Positions 52,900 to 61,973 of a stretch of 64,000 bases of DNA are shown piece by piece. The notes beneath the pieces were generated by a model, which worked only from the letters and a program-made list of their open reading frames with translations, was not told where the DNA came from and made no database searches. The stretch's first letter is position 1, and each line of letters begins with the position of its first letter. Made by a program: the position numbers and the translations under genes. Source of the stretch: CAWDMN01 sp963803155 (GTDB lineage: Bacteria; Acidobacteriota; Terriglobia; Versatilivoradales; Versatilivoraceae); the NCBI GenBank assembly GCA_963803155.1, contig CAWDMN010000034.1, positions 186,001 to 250,000 of the forward strand. The letters are read 5' to 3'.

Positions 52900-54309
52900 A
52901 TGAAATCCATTTTGATGAAATTCTCATTGTTTTCCTTGATCGCATTATTTTCCATTCCAGCCTTCGCTCAATCTCAAGATGCCGTCACTCTTTGGCTAAC
53001 CAATCCTGATAAATCCGCTTTATTTGAACGGCAAAAGCAGACTCTTTCTTTTGTCCAATCCAACAATCATGGCTATGGCATCGAAGTGGACGAGAAGCAG
53101 GAATTTCAGTCCATTGACGGCTTTGGATTTGCCTTGACCGGTGGCAGCGCGATGCACCTCATCCGGATGAATGCCGCCAGCCGGACCGCCCTTTTGAAGG
53201 AACTATTTTCGTGGGATGGGAATAATATCGGTATCAGCTATTTGCGGGTGAGCATTGGCGCCTCAGATTTGAACGATCATGTTTTTACTTACGACGATTT
53301 GGCTGAGGGAGAAACCGACCCGGATCTCGCCAAATTCAGCCTTGATCCAGACCGCAAGGATGTCATTCCCGTTTTAAAAGAAATCTTGGCCATCAATCCA
53401 AAAATCAAAATATTAGGATCGCCTTGGTCCGCCCCTGCCTGGATGAAAACCAACCACAATTCAAAAGCGGGGAAATTGAAGCCTGAGTACTATCAGACCT
53501 ATGCGAATTTTTTCGTCAAGTATATTCAGGGCATGAAAGCGGAAGGGATCCCGATTGATGCCATAACCATTCAAAATGAGCCTCTCAACGATGGGAACAC
53601 TCCCAGCATGCAAATGTTTGCTCCCGAGCAGACTGTGTTCATCAGGAAGTATCTGGGACCTGCCTTTCGGGCTGCTCAAATCAATACGAAGATTATTCTT
53701 TATGATCATAATTGCGATGTGCCTGAGTATCCTCTTGCCATCTTGAAAGACATGGAAGCCAATCGGTTCGTGGATGGTTCAGGTTTTCACTTATACGCGG
53801 GAAAGATGGAAGCCCTCTCTACGGTCCATCAAGCGTTCCCTGACAAAAACCTGTATTTCACGGAGCAAATGGTTACTGAATCCCCTGAAAAGCCAACCAT
53901 AAATATCGGCATGCCGGTTCGGCGGCTGATTATCGGGGCAACTCGAAACTGGAGCCGAAATGTTATATTGTGGAATTTGGCGGCCGACCCGAATAACGAT
54001 CCGCATACCGACAATGGGGGATGCTCCATGTGTCAGGGTGCGATTACGATTGATGGAAACAAAGCCTCCCGCAACCTGGCCTATTATGCCATGGCTCATA
54101 TTTCCAAATTTGTTCGGCCCGGCTCTATTCGCATCGGATCCAATGATATGGACGAGCTTCCGAATGTGGCCTTTAAGACACCGGAGGGCAAGATCGTCCT
54201 AATTGTTTTGAATAATGGCTGGTCTTCTCAGACTGTTCACATCCGTTATCGTGGCAAAATTGTTTCTTCCGACTTGAAGGGAGGAGCGGTAGCCACCTTT
54301 GTCTGGTAG
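52900..54309 (+). CDS. Secreted GH30 glycoside hydrolase (glucosylceramidase-like)
   Basis: 469 residues from ATG 52900, with GAAGGAG 6 nt upstream. Signal peptide ending PAFAQ. GH30 features in order: FQSIDGFGFALTGGSAMHLI, ISYLRVSIGASDLNDHVFTY, ILGSPWSAPAWMKTNHNSKA, the acid/base Glu in ITIQNEPLNDG, and the nucleophile Glu in NLYFTEQMVTESPEKP; a C-terminal beta domain closes with GKIVLIVLNNGWSSQTVHIR. Subfamily 1/3-like, so beta-1,6-glucanase or beta-glucosidase-type activity is most likely. Together with the ThuA gene upstream and the lyase-like and GH26 genes downstream it forms a secreted polysaccharide-degrading set. Confidence 0.95.
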   Translation: MKSILMKFSLFSLIALFSIPAFAQSQDAVTLWLTNPDKSALFERQKQTLSFVQSNNHGYGIEVDEKQEFQSIDGFGFALTGGSAMHLIRMNAASRTALLKELFSWDGNNIGISYLRVSIGASDLNDHVFTYDDLAEGETDPDLAKFSLDPDRKDVIPVLKEILAINPKIKILGSPWSAPAWMKTNHNSKAGKLKPEYYQTYANFFVKYIQGMKAEGIPIDAITIQNEPLNDGNTPSMQMFAPEQTVFIRKYLGPAFRAAQINTKIILYDHNCDVPEYPLAILKDMEANRFVDGSGFHLYAGKMEALSTVHQAFPDKNLYFTEQMVTESPEKPTINIGMPVRRLIIGATRNWSRNVILWNLAADPNNDPHTDNGGCSMCQGAITIDGNKASRNLAYYAMAHISKFVRPGSIRIGSNDMDELPNVAFKTPEGKIVLIVLNNGWSSQTVHIRYRGKIVSSDLKGGAVATFVW

Positions 54310-54540
54310 CCATGATTGAGTTTTGCCTTGAAGTTTTTTGAGTGATTGACAGGAATATTGAAATGATGCGCGATTCGATTACTGTGGGGAGTCTAGAAAC
54401 TAAAAACGAGATTGAAGACCGGTCCGTCATCGAACTCGAGGGCCTTGTTCTTCAAGGGAAATTGCCGGGGAGACTGGATTGTTGAGGTTCCCCGAACTCT
54501 GAGCAATGGCGAATAAATTCGTATGAGGATAATCTTTATG

Positions 54541-57500
54541 CAACGGATAATCAGGAATTTCTTTTCTCTCTTGATGGCATATCTATGCCTCCTTGTCTCT
54601 ATGACGAGTCCCTTGCAGGCTGCCCCTTTGAAAAGCAAATCGTTTTATCCGGGACGGCTGGATGATCCGGAAGCTGTCTATTTCACATCAGACAATTTCC
54701 ACATCACCGGGGATGGCAAAACGGATGTTTCAAATGCTCTACAGGAGGCCATTAATACAGTAAAAACCGATCATAATTTTGGGATTTTTTTCATTCCTGA
54801 AGGGACCTATCTGATCAGCAAGACCATCTATATCCCACAAGCCGTGAGATTGATTGGATATGGCAAAGAGCGCCCGGTGTTTGTGCTTGCCAAGAATTCT
54901 CCGGGTTATCAAGCCATGGCTGTGTCCGATAAGACTCCGCCCAAGTATATGTTTTGGTTCGTCAGCCGATTGCCTCAAGACGGTCAACCCATTCAAGATG
55001 CCGGCGCCGGCACCTTCTACAGCGCCATGTCCAACATCGATCTGATAATCGATGAGGGAAATCCGGCGGCGGTGGCTCTTCGCACGCATTACGCTCAACA
55101 CAGTTTTATTTCTCATGTCGACATTCACATTGGCAAGGGCAAAGCCGGCATTCATGATGTGGGGAATGAAATAGAAGATGTCCACTTTTTCGAGGGCGAA
55201 TATGGGATTTACACCACCAAGCCGTCCCCGGGATGGCCTTTTATGATGGTGGATTGCCAGTTTGAAGAGCAACGCAAAGCCGCCATCAAAACCCAAGAGG
55301 CGGGATTGACCATTGTCCGGATGAGTGCCAGGAACGTTCCCACCGTTATCGACATGGATCCGGATTTTTCGGAAAAGTTATTCATGGAAGATTGCCAGTT
55401 TGAGAATATCAGCGGCGCCGCCATTATGATCAGCAATGAAAATAATGCCAACACCCAGATTAACCTTTGCCATATCGATTGCCGCAACGTGCCCATTCTG
55501 GCGGGTTATCGCCGGAGCGGCAAACAAACGCAAGGCCGAGGCGGCCTTTATAAAGTAAACCGCTTTGTGTACGGTCTGCAGATCGACAGTTTGGATGCCG
55601 AACCTGAATTCAAATCCACTCAAGATATTGAGAGGTTGAAGTCATTCCCAACCCCCGTCCTGAGCGACATCCCCCAATTCCCGGCCATCTCAACCTGGGT
55701 GAACCTGAAATCTTTGGGAGCGAAAGGTGACGGGGAAACTGACGACACTCAAGCCGTTCAGGCAGCCATCGACAAGTATCCAACCATTTATATCCCCCAG
55801 GGCTGGTACCGTGTGACACAAACCCTCAAACTTCGTCTGGATTCAGTTTTGATCGGATTGAATCCGATTGCCACCCAACTGGTTCTCCCCGACAATGCAG
55901 GCGCTTTTGGCGGTTTTGGAGGGCCGAAAGCATTGCTGGAAACCTCCGTGGGAGGTTCTAACATTGTCAGCGGAATTGGATTATCCACGGGATCTTTTAA
56001 TTCCCGCGCTGTTGCCTGCAAATGGATGGCAGGCGCTCATTCATACATGAACGACGTAAAATTCGTTGGCGGTCATGGAGGCATGGCCAGAGGACCTCAA
56101 CCGAAAGGCCGGCCCAACTATTATGGGGGTCAGGGAGATGATCCTGCTTGGGATACCCAGTACTGGAGCCTCTGGATCACTAATGGCGGCGGCGGGACGT
56201 TTAAAGACATCTGGAGCGCCAGCACCTTTGCGGCCTCCGGTGTCTATGTTTCCGATACCGCAACGGAAGGGCGCATCTATGCCATGTCGGTCGAACATCA
56301 TGTGCGCAATGAAGTCCGTTTCAAAAATGTGGCCAATTGGAAAGTGTACGCGCTCCAACTCGAGGAAGAAAGCCGTGAAGGCTGGCATTGCCAGCCCATG
56401 GAACTGGAAGACAGCCGGAAAATGGTCTTCGCAAATCTCTATATGTTTCGAGTCATCCGGATCATCAATCCCTACCCCTATTCAATCCGAAGTTGGGATT
56501 GCAGCGATGTGGAATTGTTCAACGTGCACAATTATTCTCAGATCAAGTATACGACGAACCTGCCTTTATATGATGTCAACACCGATAGGGAAGTGCGTCC
56601 TTGGGAATTTGCCAGGTTGCATTTAGCGGAAGCCGCGCCGCGGCGAATTTTCCCGGAAGAAACTTCAGGGACGGTCCGTCTATTAGCCAAGGGCTTTGAA
56701 TTTGCGGAGGGAATTTGCCGGGACGGCAAAGGGAATATTTACTTTAGCGAATCGCGCTGGAAGCGGATTTATAAATGGTCCGTTGAGACAAATTCTTTGC
56801 GTTTGATCGCTGATTTTCCCTGGGAACCCTTGTCGTTGGCTTGCGATCGGAACGATCAGTTGCTGGTGGTGTTCAAGTATGTCCCCAGGCCTGGATATCT
56901 GGTTAATGGGAAGCAGGAAGCATTCACGAATCCCGAGGATGCCGCGGGCACTTCTTTCAGCGGATGGGGGAATTCAGGATTCGGGGTTTTTGTCTACTCG
57001 ATCGATCCCAACCGTCCGGAGGAGACGATTCGCCTCTTGGACAAGGTTTCGATGGGAAGCATAAAGAACATTCACAAGGCGCTATATCCGGCTAATCGGT
57101 GGAGGGATTACCATGATTTCGATACGATAACCACCAATAGGGCCAAGGAAAGTTGGATTGCGCCAGACGGAGTGACGATCGTTCCGGTCTGCTACGACCT
57201 GGCCAGGTCGAGTTCGCTCGTTGAGGCCTTTCCAGGCAAATTGCTTTACGCAACGGATGAATACATCAAACGGACAGTCCAATTGGATGTCAGCGCGGAA
57301 GGATATTTGTCGAATCTCAAATATTTTGTGGAAAAGGGAGAGTTCAGCTCCGCCGTCGATCATGCCGGGAATGTTTATGTGGCCGATGGGGAGATTTATG
57401 TCTTCGATAAGACTGGCAAGCAGATTGATGAAATCCATACGCCGGAACGTCCGGCCACCCTTGCCTTTGGTGGCAAGGATGGGAATACGCTGTTTATCAC

Positions 57501-57546
57501 CGCGAGATCTTCGTTGTACAGTGTGCGTCCCAGACAACGCCCATAG
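54541..57546 (+). CDS. Large secreted parallel beta-helix protein with C-terminal SMP-30-like domain
   Basis: About 1001 residues. The start at 54541 (MQRIIRNFFSLLMAYLCLLV) puts a signal peptide first; 54523 is the alternative. Two pectate-lyase-3/GH55-like units are visible, each opening with a D-G-x-(T/K)-D pattern: FHITGDGKTDVSNALQEAIN with FFIPEGTYLISKTIYI, and LKSLGAKGDGETDDTQAVQA with IYIPQGWYRVTQTLKL. The last 280 residues switch to an SMP-30/gluconolactonase/NHL-like propeller (GFEFAEGICRDGKGNIYFSE, VDHAGNVYVADGEIYVFDKT, RPATLAFGGKDGNTLFITAR). The combination suggests a polysaccharide lyase or exo-hydrolase with an attached propeller. No catalytic assignment is possible. It lies between GH30 and GH26. 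Confidence 0.8.
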   Translation, partial: QRIIRNFFSLLMAYLCLLVSMTSPLQAAPLKSKSFYPGRLDDPEAVYFTSDNFHITGDGKTDVSNALQEAINTVKTDHNFGIFFIPEGTYLISKTIYIPQAVRLIGYGKERPVFVLAKNSPGYQAMAVSDKTPPKYMFWFVSRLPQDGQPIQDAGAGTFYSAMSNIDLIIDEGNPAAVALRTHYAQHSFISHVDIHIGKGKAGIHDVGNEIEDVHFFEGEYGIYTTKPSPGWPFMMVDCQFEEQRKAAIKTQEAGLTIVRMSARNVPTVIDMDPDFSEKLFMEDCQFENISGAAIMISNENNANTQINLCHIDCRNVPILAGYRRSGKQTQGRGGLYKVNRFVYGLQIDSLDAEPEFKSTQDIERLKSFPTPVLSDIPQFPAISTWVNLKSLGAKGDGETDDTQAVQAAIDKYPTIYIPQGWYRVTQTLKLRLDSVLIGLNPIATQLVLPDNAGAFGGFGGPKALLETSVGGSNIVSGIGLSTGSFNSRAVACKWMAGAHSYMNDVKFVGGHGGMARGPQPKGRPNYYGGQGDDPAWDTQYWSLWITNGGGGTFKDIWSASTFAASGVYVSDTATEGRIYAMSVEHHVRNEVRFKNVANWKVYALQLEEESREGWHCQPMELEDSRKMVFANLYMFRVIRIINPYPYSIRSWDCSDVELFNVHNYSQIKYTTNLPLYDVNTDREVRPWEFARLHLAEAAPRRIFPEETSGTVRLLAKGFEFAEGICRDGKGNIYFSESRWKRIYKWSVETNSLRLIADFPWEPLSLACDRNDQLLVVFKYVPRPGYLVNGKQEAFTNPEDAAGTSFSGWGNSGFGVFVYSIDPNRPEETIRLLDKVSMGSIKNIHKALYPANRWRDYHDFDTITTNRAKESWIAPDGVTIVPVCYDLARSSSLVEAFPGKLLYATDEYIKRTVQLDVSAEGYLSNLKYFVEKGEFSSAVDHAGNVYVADGEIYVFDKTGKQIDEIHTPERPATLAFGGKDGNTLFITARSSLYSVRPRQRP

Positions 57547-58016
57547 CAGAGGAGCCGCTCATGCCAGCGTGGCTGTCACAACAAGATGATGAAAACAAGG
57601 TGGGATGCGCGAGTGTGACGAAGTCACCCGTCGCGCGTCGCTTGGCTAGCCTTGCCTTTCGAGCCAGCGTGCACGGAGTGCCCGCTCCACCTTTGCCTAG
57701 CTGGGATTTTCGAGGGAGCAAATAAACATGACATGGAAAAAATCCCTGGAGGAAGATCCTTTTTTGCTGCATTGGCGCATCTGGAAATGACCTATAATGA
57801 TCCCTTTTTTGTAACTCCTTAGATAGACAGAATTCAGGAGTCAGAATCCAGAATGGTCTACGAGTAGGCCTCTAAAAGATTGCGCCAGAAACTTATGAGG
57901 CTTTTGCCACGCCATAAGGGCATCAAATCTCGTTGTTGGCGTCCTCATTCTGGCTCCTGAATACTGACTCCTGACTGCCTGTGTAGCCACAATCCACACA
58001 ACCAATCGGAGGAAGA
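57547..58016. other. Intergenic region: dispersed repeat and a four-helix-bundle gene remnant
   Basis: 470 bp. 57559-57718 is the dispersed repeat also found at 41322-41466. 57835-57985 is a decayed element with inverted ATTCAGGAGTCAGAAT-like ends. The last bases contain GGAGGAAGA, the ribosome binding site of the GH26 gene. Confidence 0.7.
57841..57962 (-). pseudogene. Remnant of a four-helix-bundle (S23/IVS-type) protein gene
   Basis: The minus strand reads RTPTTRFDALMAWQKPHKFL then AQSFRGLLVDHSGF, matching the conserved N-terminal F-x-x-L-x-(V/A)-WQK-x-H pattern of the 23S-rRNA intervening-sequence protein family, and is then truncated. Imperfect inverted repeats built on ATTCAGGAGYCAGAAT flank it (57835-57860 and 57940-57975), as is often seen for this family in intergenic regions. 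Not expected to be expressed. Confidence 0.6.
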
Positions 58017-59144
58017 GTGAAAAATCGCCATACACTTTATTTGTCAATCGTCTTGATCATTATTTTGTCCGCATCCCTTTATGCACAAGCTGTAAACTCC
58101 AATGCCACCCCTGAAGCGCAAAAGCTTCTGACCTTTTTACGAGAAATCCAGGGGCACTACACCCTGGCAGGCCAACATAACTACCTGAACTCAGGATCGA
58201 AATACACCGACCTCGTCAAGGTAATCACCGGGAAGTCTCCCATCGTTTGGGGATCGGATTTCAGCTTCAGTTACGAGGGAAATGCGCCGCAAAAATTCCA
58301 ACACTGCGGTCCCATTAATCTGACAAGTCCGGGGGAGCCTCTCTATTATTTGAAAGTGACTCCAGAAGAGGCGCGGCAGCAGATGGTAAAAACCGCCATC
58401 CGAAAATACCAGGAAGGATTCATCATCACGCTGATGTGGCATGCCTGCCCTCCCGGCGCTGCGGATACTTGCGATGGAGCAAAAATTTGGGCCATGGAGA
58501 ACCGGCCCTCGCCGAAAGAATGGGAAGAATTGACCACGGATGGCACACCCAGGAATTCCGATTGGAAGAAGCAGGCGGATGTCATCGCTGGTTATTTGAG
58601 CCAATTGAAAGAAGCCAAAGTCCCCGTATTGTGGCGTCCTTATCACGAGATGAATGGGGTCTGGTTCTGGTGGTGTAATCAAAAAGGCGATAATGGATTC
58701 AAAAAACTCTGGATCATGATGTACGATTACTTCGTCAAGCATCACAAACTCGACAACCTGATCTGGGTGTGGGATACCAATGCTCCTCGCAACCGGCCAG
58801 GGGATGAGGCGTTTGCCTATGAAGACTTCTGGCCGGGCGATCAATATGTGGATGTTTTAGCGGCGGATGTGTATCGCCGGGATTGGAAACAGTCGCACCA
58901 TGACGATCTCTGGAAACTGGGCATGGGCAAACCGATTGCGCTGGGCGAGGTGGGAGAACTCCCCACTCCGCAACTATTGGATTCCCAGCCGCGTTGGACC
59001 TGGTTTATGCCGTGGGGAAATTTTGTGCTGTGGGGAAATAATCCCGACCTTCTCCGCAAGGCATTTGCCGATAAGCGAGTATTAGCTAAGGAAGATGTCA
59101 CCATCGACAAAGATGGCAACTACCAGGTGAAAGCACGGAACTAA
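58017..59144 (+). CDS. Secreted GH26 beta-mannanase-like glycoside hydrolase
   Basis: 375 residues. GTG start with GGAGGAAG immediately upstream and a signal peptide (LYLSIVLIIILSASLYAQ). GH26 signatures: GHYTLAGQHNYLNSGSKYTD, IITLMWHACPPGA, the acid/base Glu in VPVLWRPYHEMNGVWFWW, VWDTNAPRN and the nucleophile Glu in PIALGEVGELPTPQLL. The HEMNG..WFWW box is diagnostic for mannan endo-1,4-beta-mannosidases. It is the third secreted polysaccharide gene in the row after GH30 and the beta-helix protein. Confidence 0.95.
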   Translation: MKNRHTLYLSIVLIIILSASLYAQAVNSNATPEAQKLLTFLREIQGHYTLAGQHNYLNSGSKYTDLVKVITGKSPIVWGSDFSFSYEGNAPQKFQHCGPINLTSPGEPLYYLKVTPEEARQQMVKTAIRKYQEGFIITLMWHACPPGAADTCDGAKIWAMENRPSPKEWEELTTDGTPRNSDWKKQADVIAGYLSQLKEAKVPVLWRPYHEMNGVWFWWCNQKGDNGFKKLWIMMYDYFVKHHKLDNLIWVWDTNAPRNRPGDEAFAYEDFWPGDQYVDVLAADVYRRDWKQSHHDDLWKLGMGKPIALGEVGELPTPQLLDSQPRWTWFMPWGNFVLWGNNPDLLRKAFADKRVLAKEDVTIDKDGNYQVKARN

Positions 59145-59440
59145 ATCAACGGCGCTCATTCGAGTGCGCGCCAGTGCAATCATGATTGAGAGAGAAGCTA
59201 GACTGGGGATCGCATAATGTGGGAGGCGGACTCCGTCCGGCGACCTCGGCAAGGCCGCGCATGTGAGGGCGGTCACACGCGAGCTTCCCACCTGCCGGAG
59301 ATCCTCCTCCTGGCGGGGGCTTCCACCGGTTATGGGGGGCACCTTTTACATGCGGATGGGAGATTGGTTCGCGATGCTCAACCTCATCCTCACGGCTGGA
59401 TTAATCATTTTGACCACCGCCAAACTCGAAAATTTCTGAG
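59145..59440. other. Intergenic region with a short dispersed repeat
   Basis: 296 bp between convergent genes. GTGGGAGGCGGACTCCGTCC followed by GGCGACC (59219-59245) recurs at 60409-60437. No gene or intrinsic terminator recognised. Confidence 0.5.
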
Positions 59441-60040
59441 TCATTTCTTTTCCAGCCGGAACCAGACTTGTGCGTCATAGGGAAACCGCCCCGTAGCCAT
59501 CGGTCCCTGATACAATGGGACCTCCCGAAGCCCTCCCACCAGCACCTTCTCTACTGACACTCCCACAATTCGATATCCGCTCGGAGCGGTGACTCCCTCG
59601 ATTTCGGCCAGTATTTCCCCTTGAGATAATATCTTGGAAACATACCGGTTCAACTCTTGGGCTCGGGCTTTCCCTTGCCGGGAATCCCAGCCAGGATCTT
59701 TTTGGGCGGAAACCGCCAGATATTGCGATAGCCATGGGAAATCGATGAGGCGGCCAATAAATAAAGAGCTATATCCCTGCGCAGGATTTGAAGGATCGAG
59801 GTTTACAAAGGCGGACCCGATTGTGGACAACATCAAAGACTTATCAACTTTGCAGTCCTGGTATTGAGGATGATGCGCCCGCAGTCTTAAGGTGCGCCAC
59901 TGCAGGTTGGATTCGACCGTCAATTGACATGCTCCCGCCTGGGAGGAGACCAGCACTCGGTCTTGGCCGATGGCATTAGGAATCAATGCGGAAAATACCG
60001 AAAGAACACAAAGAATAATCCGAAGAATTAGGAATCGCAT
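59441..60040 (-). CDS. Exported protein of unknown function
   Basis: 199 residues with a signal peptide (ILRIILCVLSVFSALIPNAI). The mature chain has a single Cys pair candidate (GACQLTVESN and YQDCKVDKS) that could form a periplasmic disulphide, and a mixed alpha/beta pattern (LFIGRLIDFPWLSQYLAVSA, SKILSQGEILAEIEGVTAPS, YRIVGVSVEKVLVGG, FPYDAQVWFRLEKK). AAAGG precedes the ATG. No family is recognised. It converges with the GH26 gene. Confidence 0.68.
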   Translation of the reverse strand: MRFLILRIILCVLSVFSALIPNAIGQDRVLVSSQAGACQLTVESNLQWRTLRLRAHHPQYQDCKVDKSLMLSTIGSAFVNLDPSNPAQGYSSLFIGRLIDFPWLSQYLAVSAQKDPGWDSRQGKARAQELNRYVSKILSQGEILAEIEGVTAPSGYRIVGVSVEKVLVGGLREVPLYQGPMATGRFPYDAQVWFRLEKK

Positions 60041-60914
60041 CTTGAGTGCCTTTCACCTATACTTTCGATTTCGCTTTCAGGAAGAGCATCAGCACGAAGT
60101 TTGAGATTCTCAAACACTATGGGAATCCGCACTTCTGTGGCATGGGCTCACATTTTCATATCATAAATCCCAATCGACAATGTACCTGTCCTTCCTTGAT
60201 GTTTCAATTCAGCGTTGAGGACCGATTGCTTTACGATAATAAAATGATAAACCAAATATTAAGGAGCTCCCCTTTTTCTTTTTCAATCGCTGCACTTGTC
60301 CCAACGCCACGACGATCATTTTCATGGGGAAGTTACGAGAGAAGGCTCCTCAGTTTCCATGGACACAATTCAAACCGGCGTAAAGTCAAGAAGGGGAAAG
60401 ATAACGAAAGTGGGAGGCGGACTCCCTCCGGCGACCATTCTGATTCAAGCCAAAGAATGCGAGCTTAAGAATGATCGCCGCGCTGATGATGGTGGTCACG
60501 CTTGCGCCTCCCAATTTATCCGTCGGGAACCCACCCAGGGTCTACCCACATCAGACTCTTCATCTCCCTTTTTTCTTGTTCACTCCATGCACCAGTTCTA
60601 ATTGCACCTCGTCAGAAAATCGCGTGGATGGAGGCGGGGTGCCCCCACCCCGCCTGAGTATGACAAACTTGCTCAGACGGCCTGAGGGCAGGCCGCCTCC
60701 ATCAGCCCATTTACATCCTCTCGTTGTCCCAGCCGTGCTGGCAGGTTGAGCTCCTCTGATGGCAACGCTTGACCATTCGCCCCTGAAAAGGCTACTCTAC
60801 AACCGTTGTTTTGATTTGATCTTTCTCGGTTTTCCCTCGTTCGCCCAAAAAAGGATTTTCCAGCTTCATCGGTATTCTTTCAGGCAAGCGTAAATCTAAT
60901 TCTTGGGAGATTCC
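60041..60914. other. Long intergenic region with dispersed repeats
   Basis: 874 bp. Contains the short repeat at 60409-60437 and, at 60620-60760, CGTGGATGGAGGCGGGGTGC through GCCGCCTCCATCAGCCCA and AGCCGTGCTGGCA, the counterpart of 34560-34690. Several 60-140-codon frames exist on the plus strand but their sequences are the repeats themselves, so none is called. Confidence 0.7.
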
Positions 60915-61754
60915 ATGCATTTGGTTCTGACTAATAAACGTTTGTCCTCCAATGTCCACCGCTTGGAAGTCGCGGCGGCGCGGATTGCGGAAATTCACCA
61001 GCCCGGCCAATTTGTCATTGTGCGCAAAGGAGCGGGTGCGGAGCGGATTCCCCTGACCATCGCCGATTCCAACCGAGAAAAAGGCTCGATTACCTTGGTT
61101 ATCCAAGCCGTAGGCAAAAGCACGCAAGAGTTGGTGGCCGTTCCGGCGGGAGAATCCCTTCAGGATATTGCGGGTCCCTTGGGGCATCCCACGGAGTTGG
61201 TGGAGTCTGGACATGCCGTCTGTGTGGGAGGCGGGGTGGGGACCGCCGTAGTTCACCCGATTGCCAAAAAATTGAAGCAGCTCGGAATAAAGGTGACCAG
61301 CGTCATTGGCGGCCGATCCCGCGAATGGGTCATTTTTGAGCAAGAACTCCGCGCGGTGAGCGAAGTCGTGGTCTGCACCGACGATGGAAGTTACGGGCGC
61401 AAAGGATTTGTGACGGAAGCTCTTCGAGATTTGCTGCAATCGGAGAAAATCTCGGCGGTTTATGCCGTAGGGCCAGTCCCCATGATGAAAGCGGTTTCTG
61501 ATTTGACCCGCCCCTTTGGGGTTCATACTATTGTATCCTTGAACCCTATCATGATAGATGGCACCGGTATGTGTGGAGGGTGCCGGATCACTGTCGGCAA
61601 TCAAATTAAATTCGCCTGTGTGGATGGACCGGAATTTGATGGACACCTTGTAGATTTTGAAGAATTGCGCGACCGGCTCAGCACCTACCGGATTTTTGAG
61701 CAGGAAGCCCTCGCTTCCCACTCGACTGGTTGTCGGCTGGAAAATATGAAGTGA
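60915..61754 (+). CDS. nfnA: Ferredoxin-NADP reductase-type subunit (NfnA/SudB family)
   Basis: 279 residues from the ATG at 60915 (GGGAG upstream). FAD-binding FNR domain (QPGQFVIVRKGAGAERIPLT), NAD-binding part (GHAVCVGGGVGTAVVHPIAK, DDGSYGRKGFVTEAL, VYAVGPVPMMKAV) and a C-terminal [2Fe-2S] site with cysteines in IDGTGMCGGCRITVGNQIKF and ACVDGPEFDGHLVDFEEL. This is the small subunit of NADH-dependent reduced ferredoxin:NADP oxidoreductase or sulfide dehydrogenase. The large subunit follows 219 bp downstream. Whether the complex bifurcates electrons cannot be decided from sequence. Confidence 0.9.
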   Translation: MHLVLTNKRLSSNVHRLEVAAARIAEIHQPGQFVIVRKGAGAERIPLTIADSNREKGSITLVIQAVGKSTQELVAVPAGESLQDIAGPLGHPTELVESGHAVCVGGGVGTAVVHPIAKKLKQLGIKVTSVIGGRSREWVIFEQELRAVSEVVVCTDDGSYGRKGFVTEALRDLLQSEKISAVYAVGPVPMMKAVSDLTRPFGVHTIVSLNPIMIDGTGMCGGCRITVGNQIKFACVDGPEFDGHLVDFEELRDRLSTYRIFEQEALASHSTGCRLENMK

Positions 61755-61973
61755 TAAAAGCAGTGGTCAGTGATCAGTGGTCAGAGGGCAGTGGTCAGCG
61801 ATCAGCGGTCAGAGGGCAGTGAGTGGTAATGATCAGAGGTTGGTGATTTTTGGCCAGCGGGGAATGAGTAGTGGTTAGTGGGTGACAGGTATTGGCCAAT
61901 GATCGTTGATGAGTGTTTGAGACGAGGATATTCTGGCGGAATAAAACGCAATAATGAGGATTCTAATAAATCT
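61755..61973. repeat. Degenerate GTGGTCAGTGATCAG repeat between the two reductase subunits
   Basis: At 61764-61890 the sequence is built of imperfect (AG)TGGTCAG(T/C)GATCAG units, splitting what is normally a tightly coupled gene pair. Similar decay is seen at 10955-10990. Confidence 0.65.

Noticed and set aside
57728..57790. 20-codon frame beginning MTWKKSLEEDPF
   Set aside because: Starts well but no ribosome binding site and no known family; too short to support.
60046..60749. Several plus-strand frames upstream of nfnA
   Set aside because: They translate dispersed intergenic repeat sequence.
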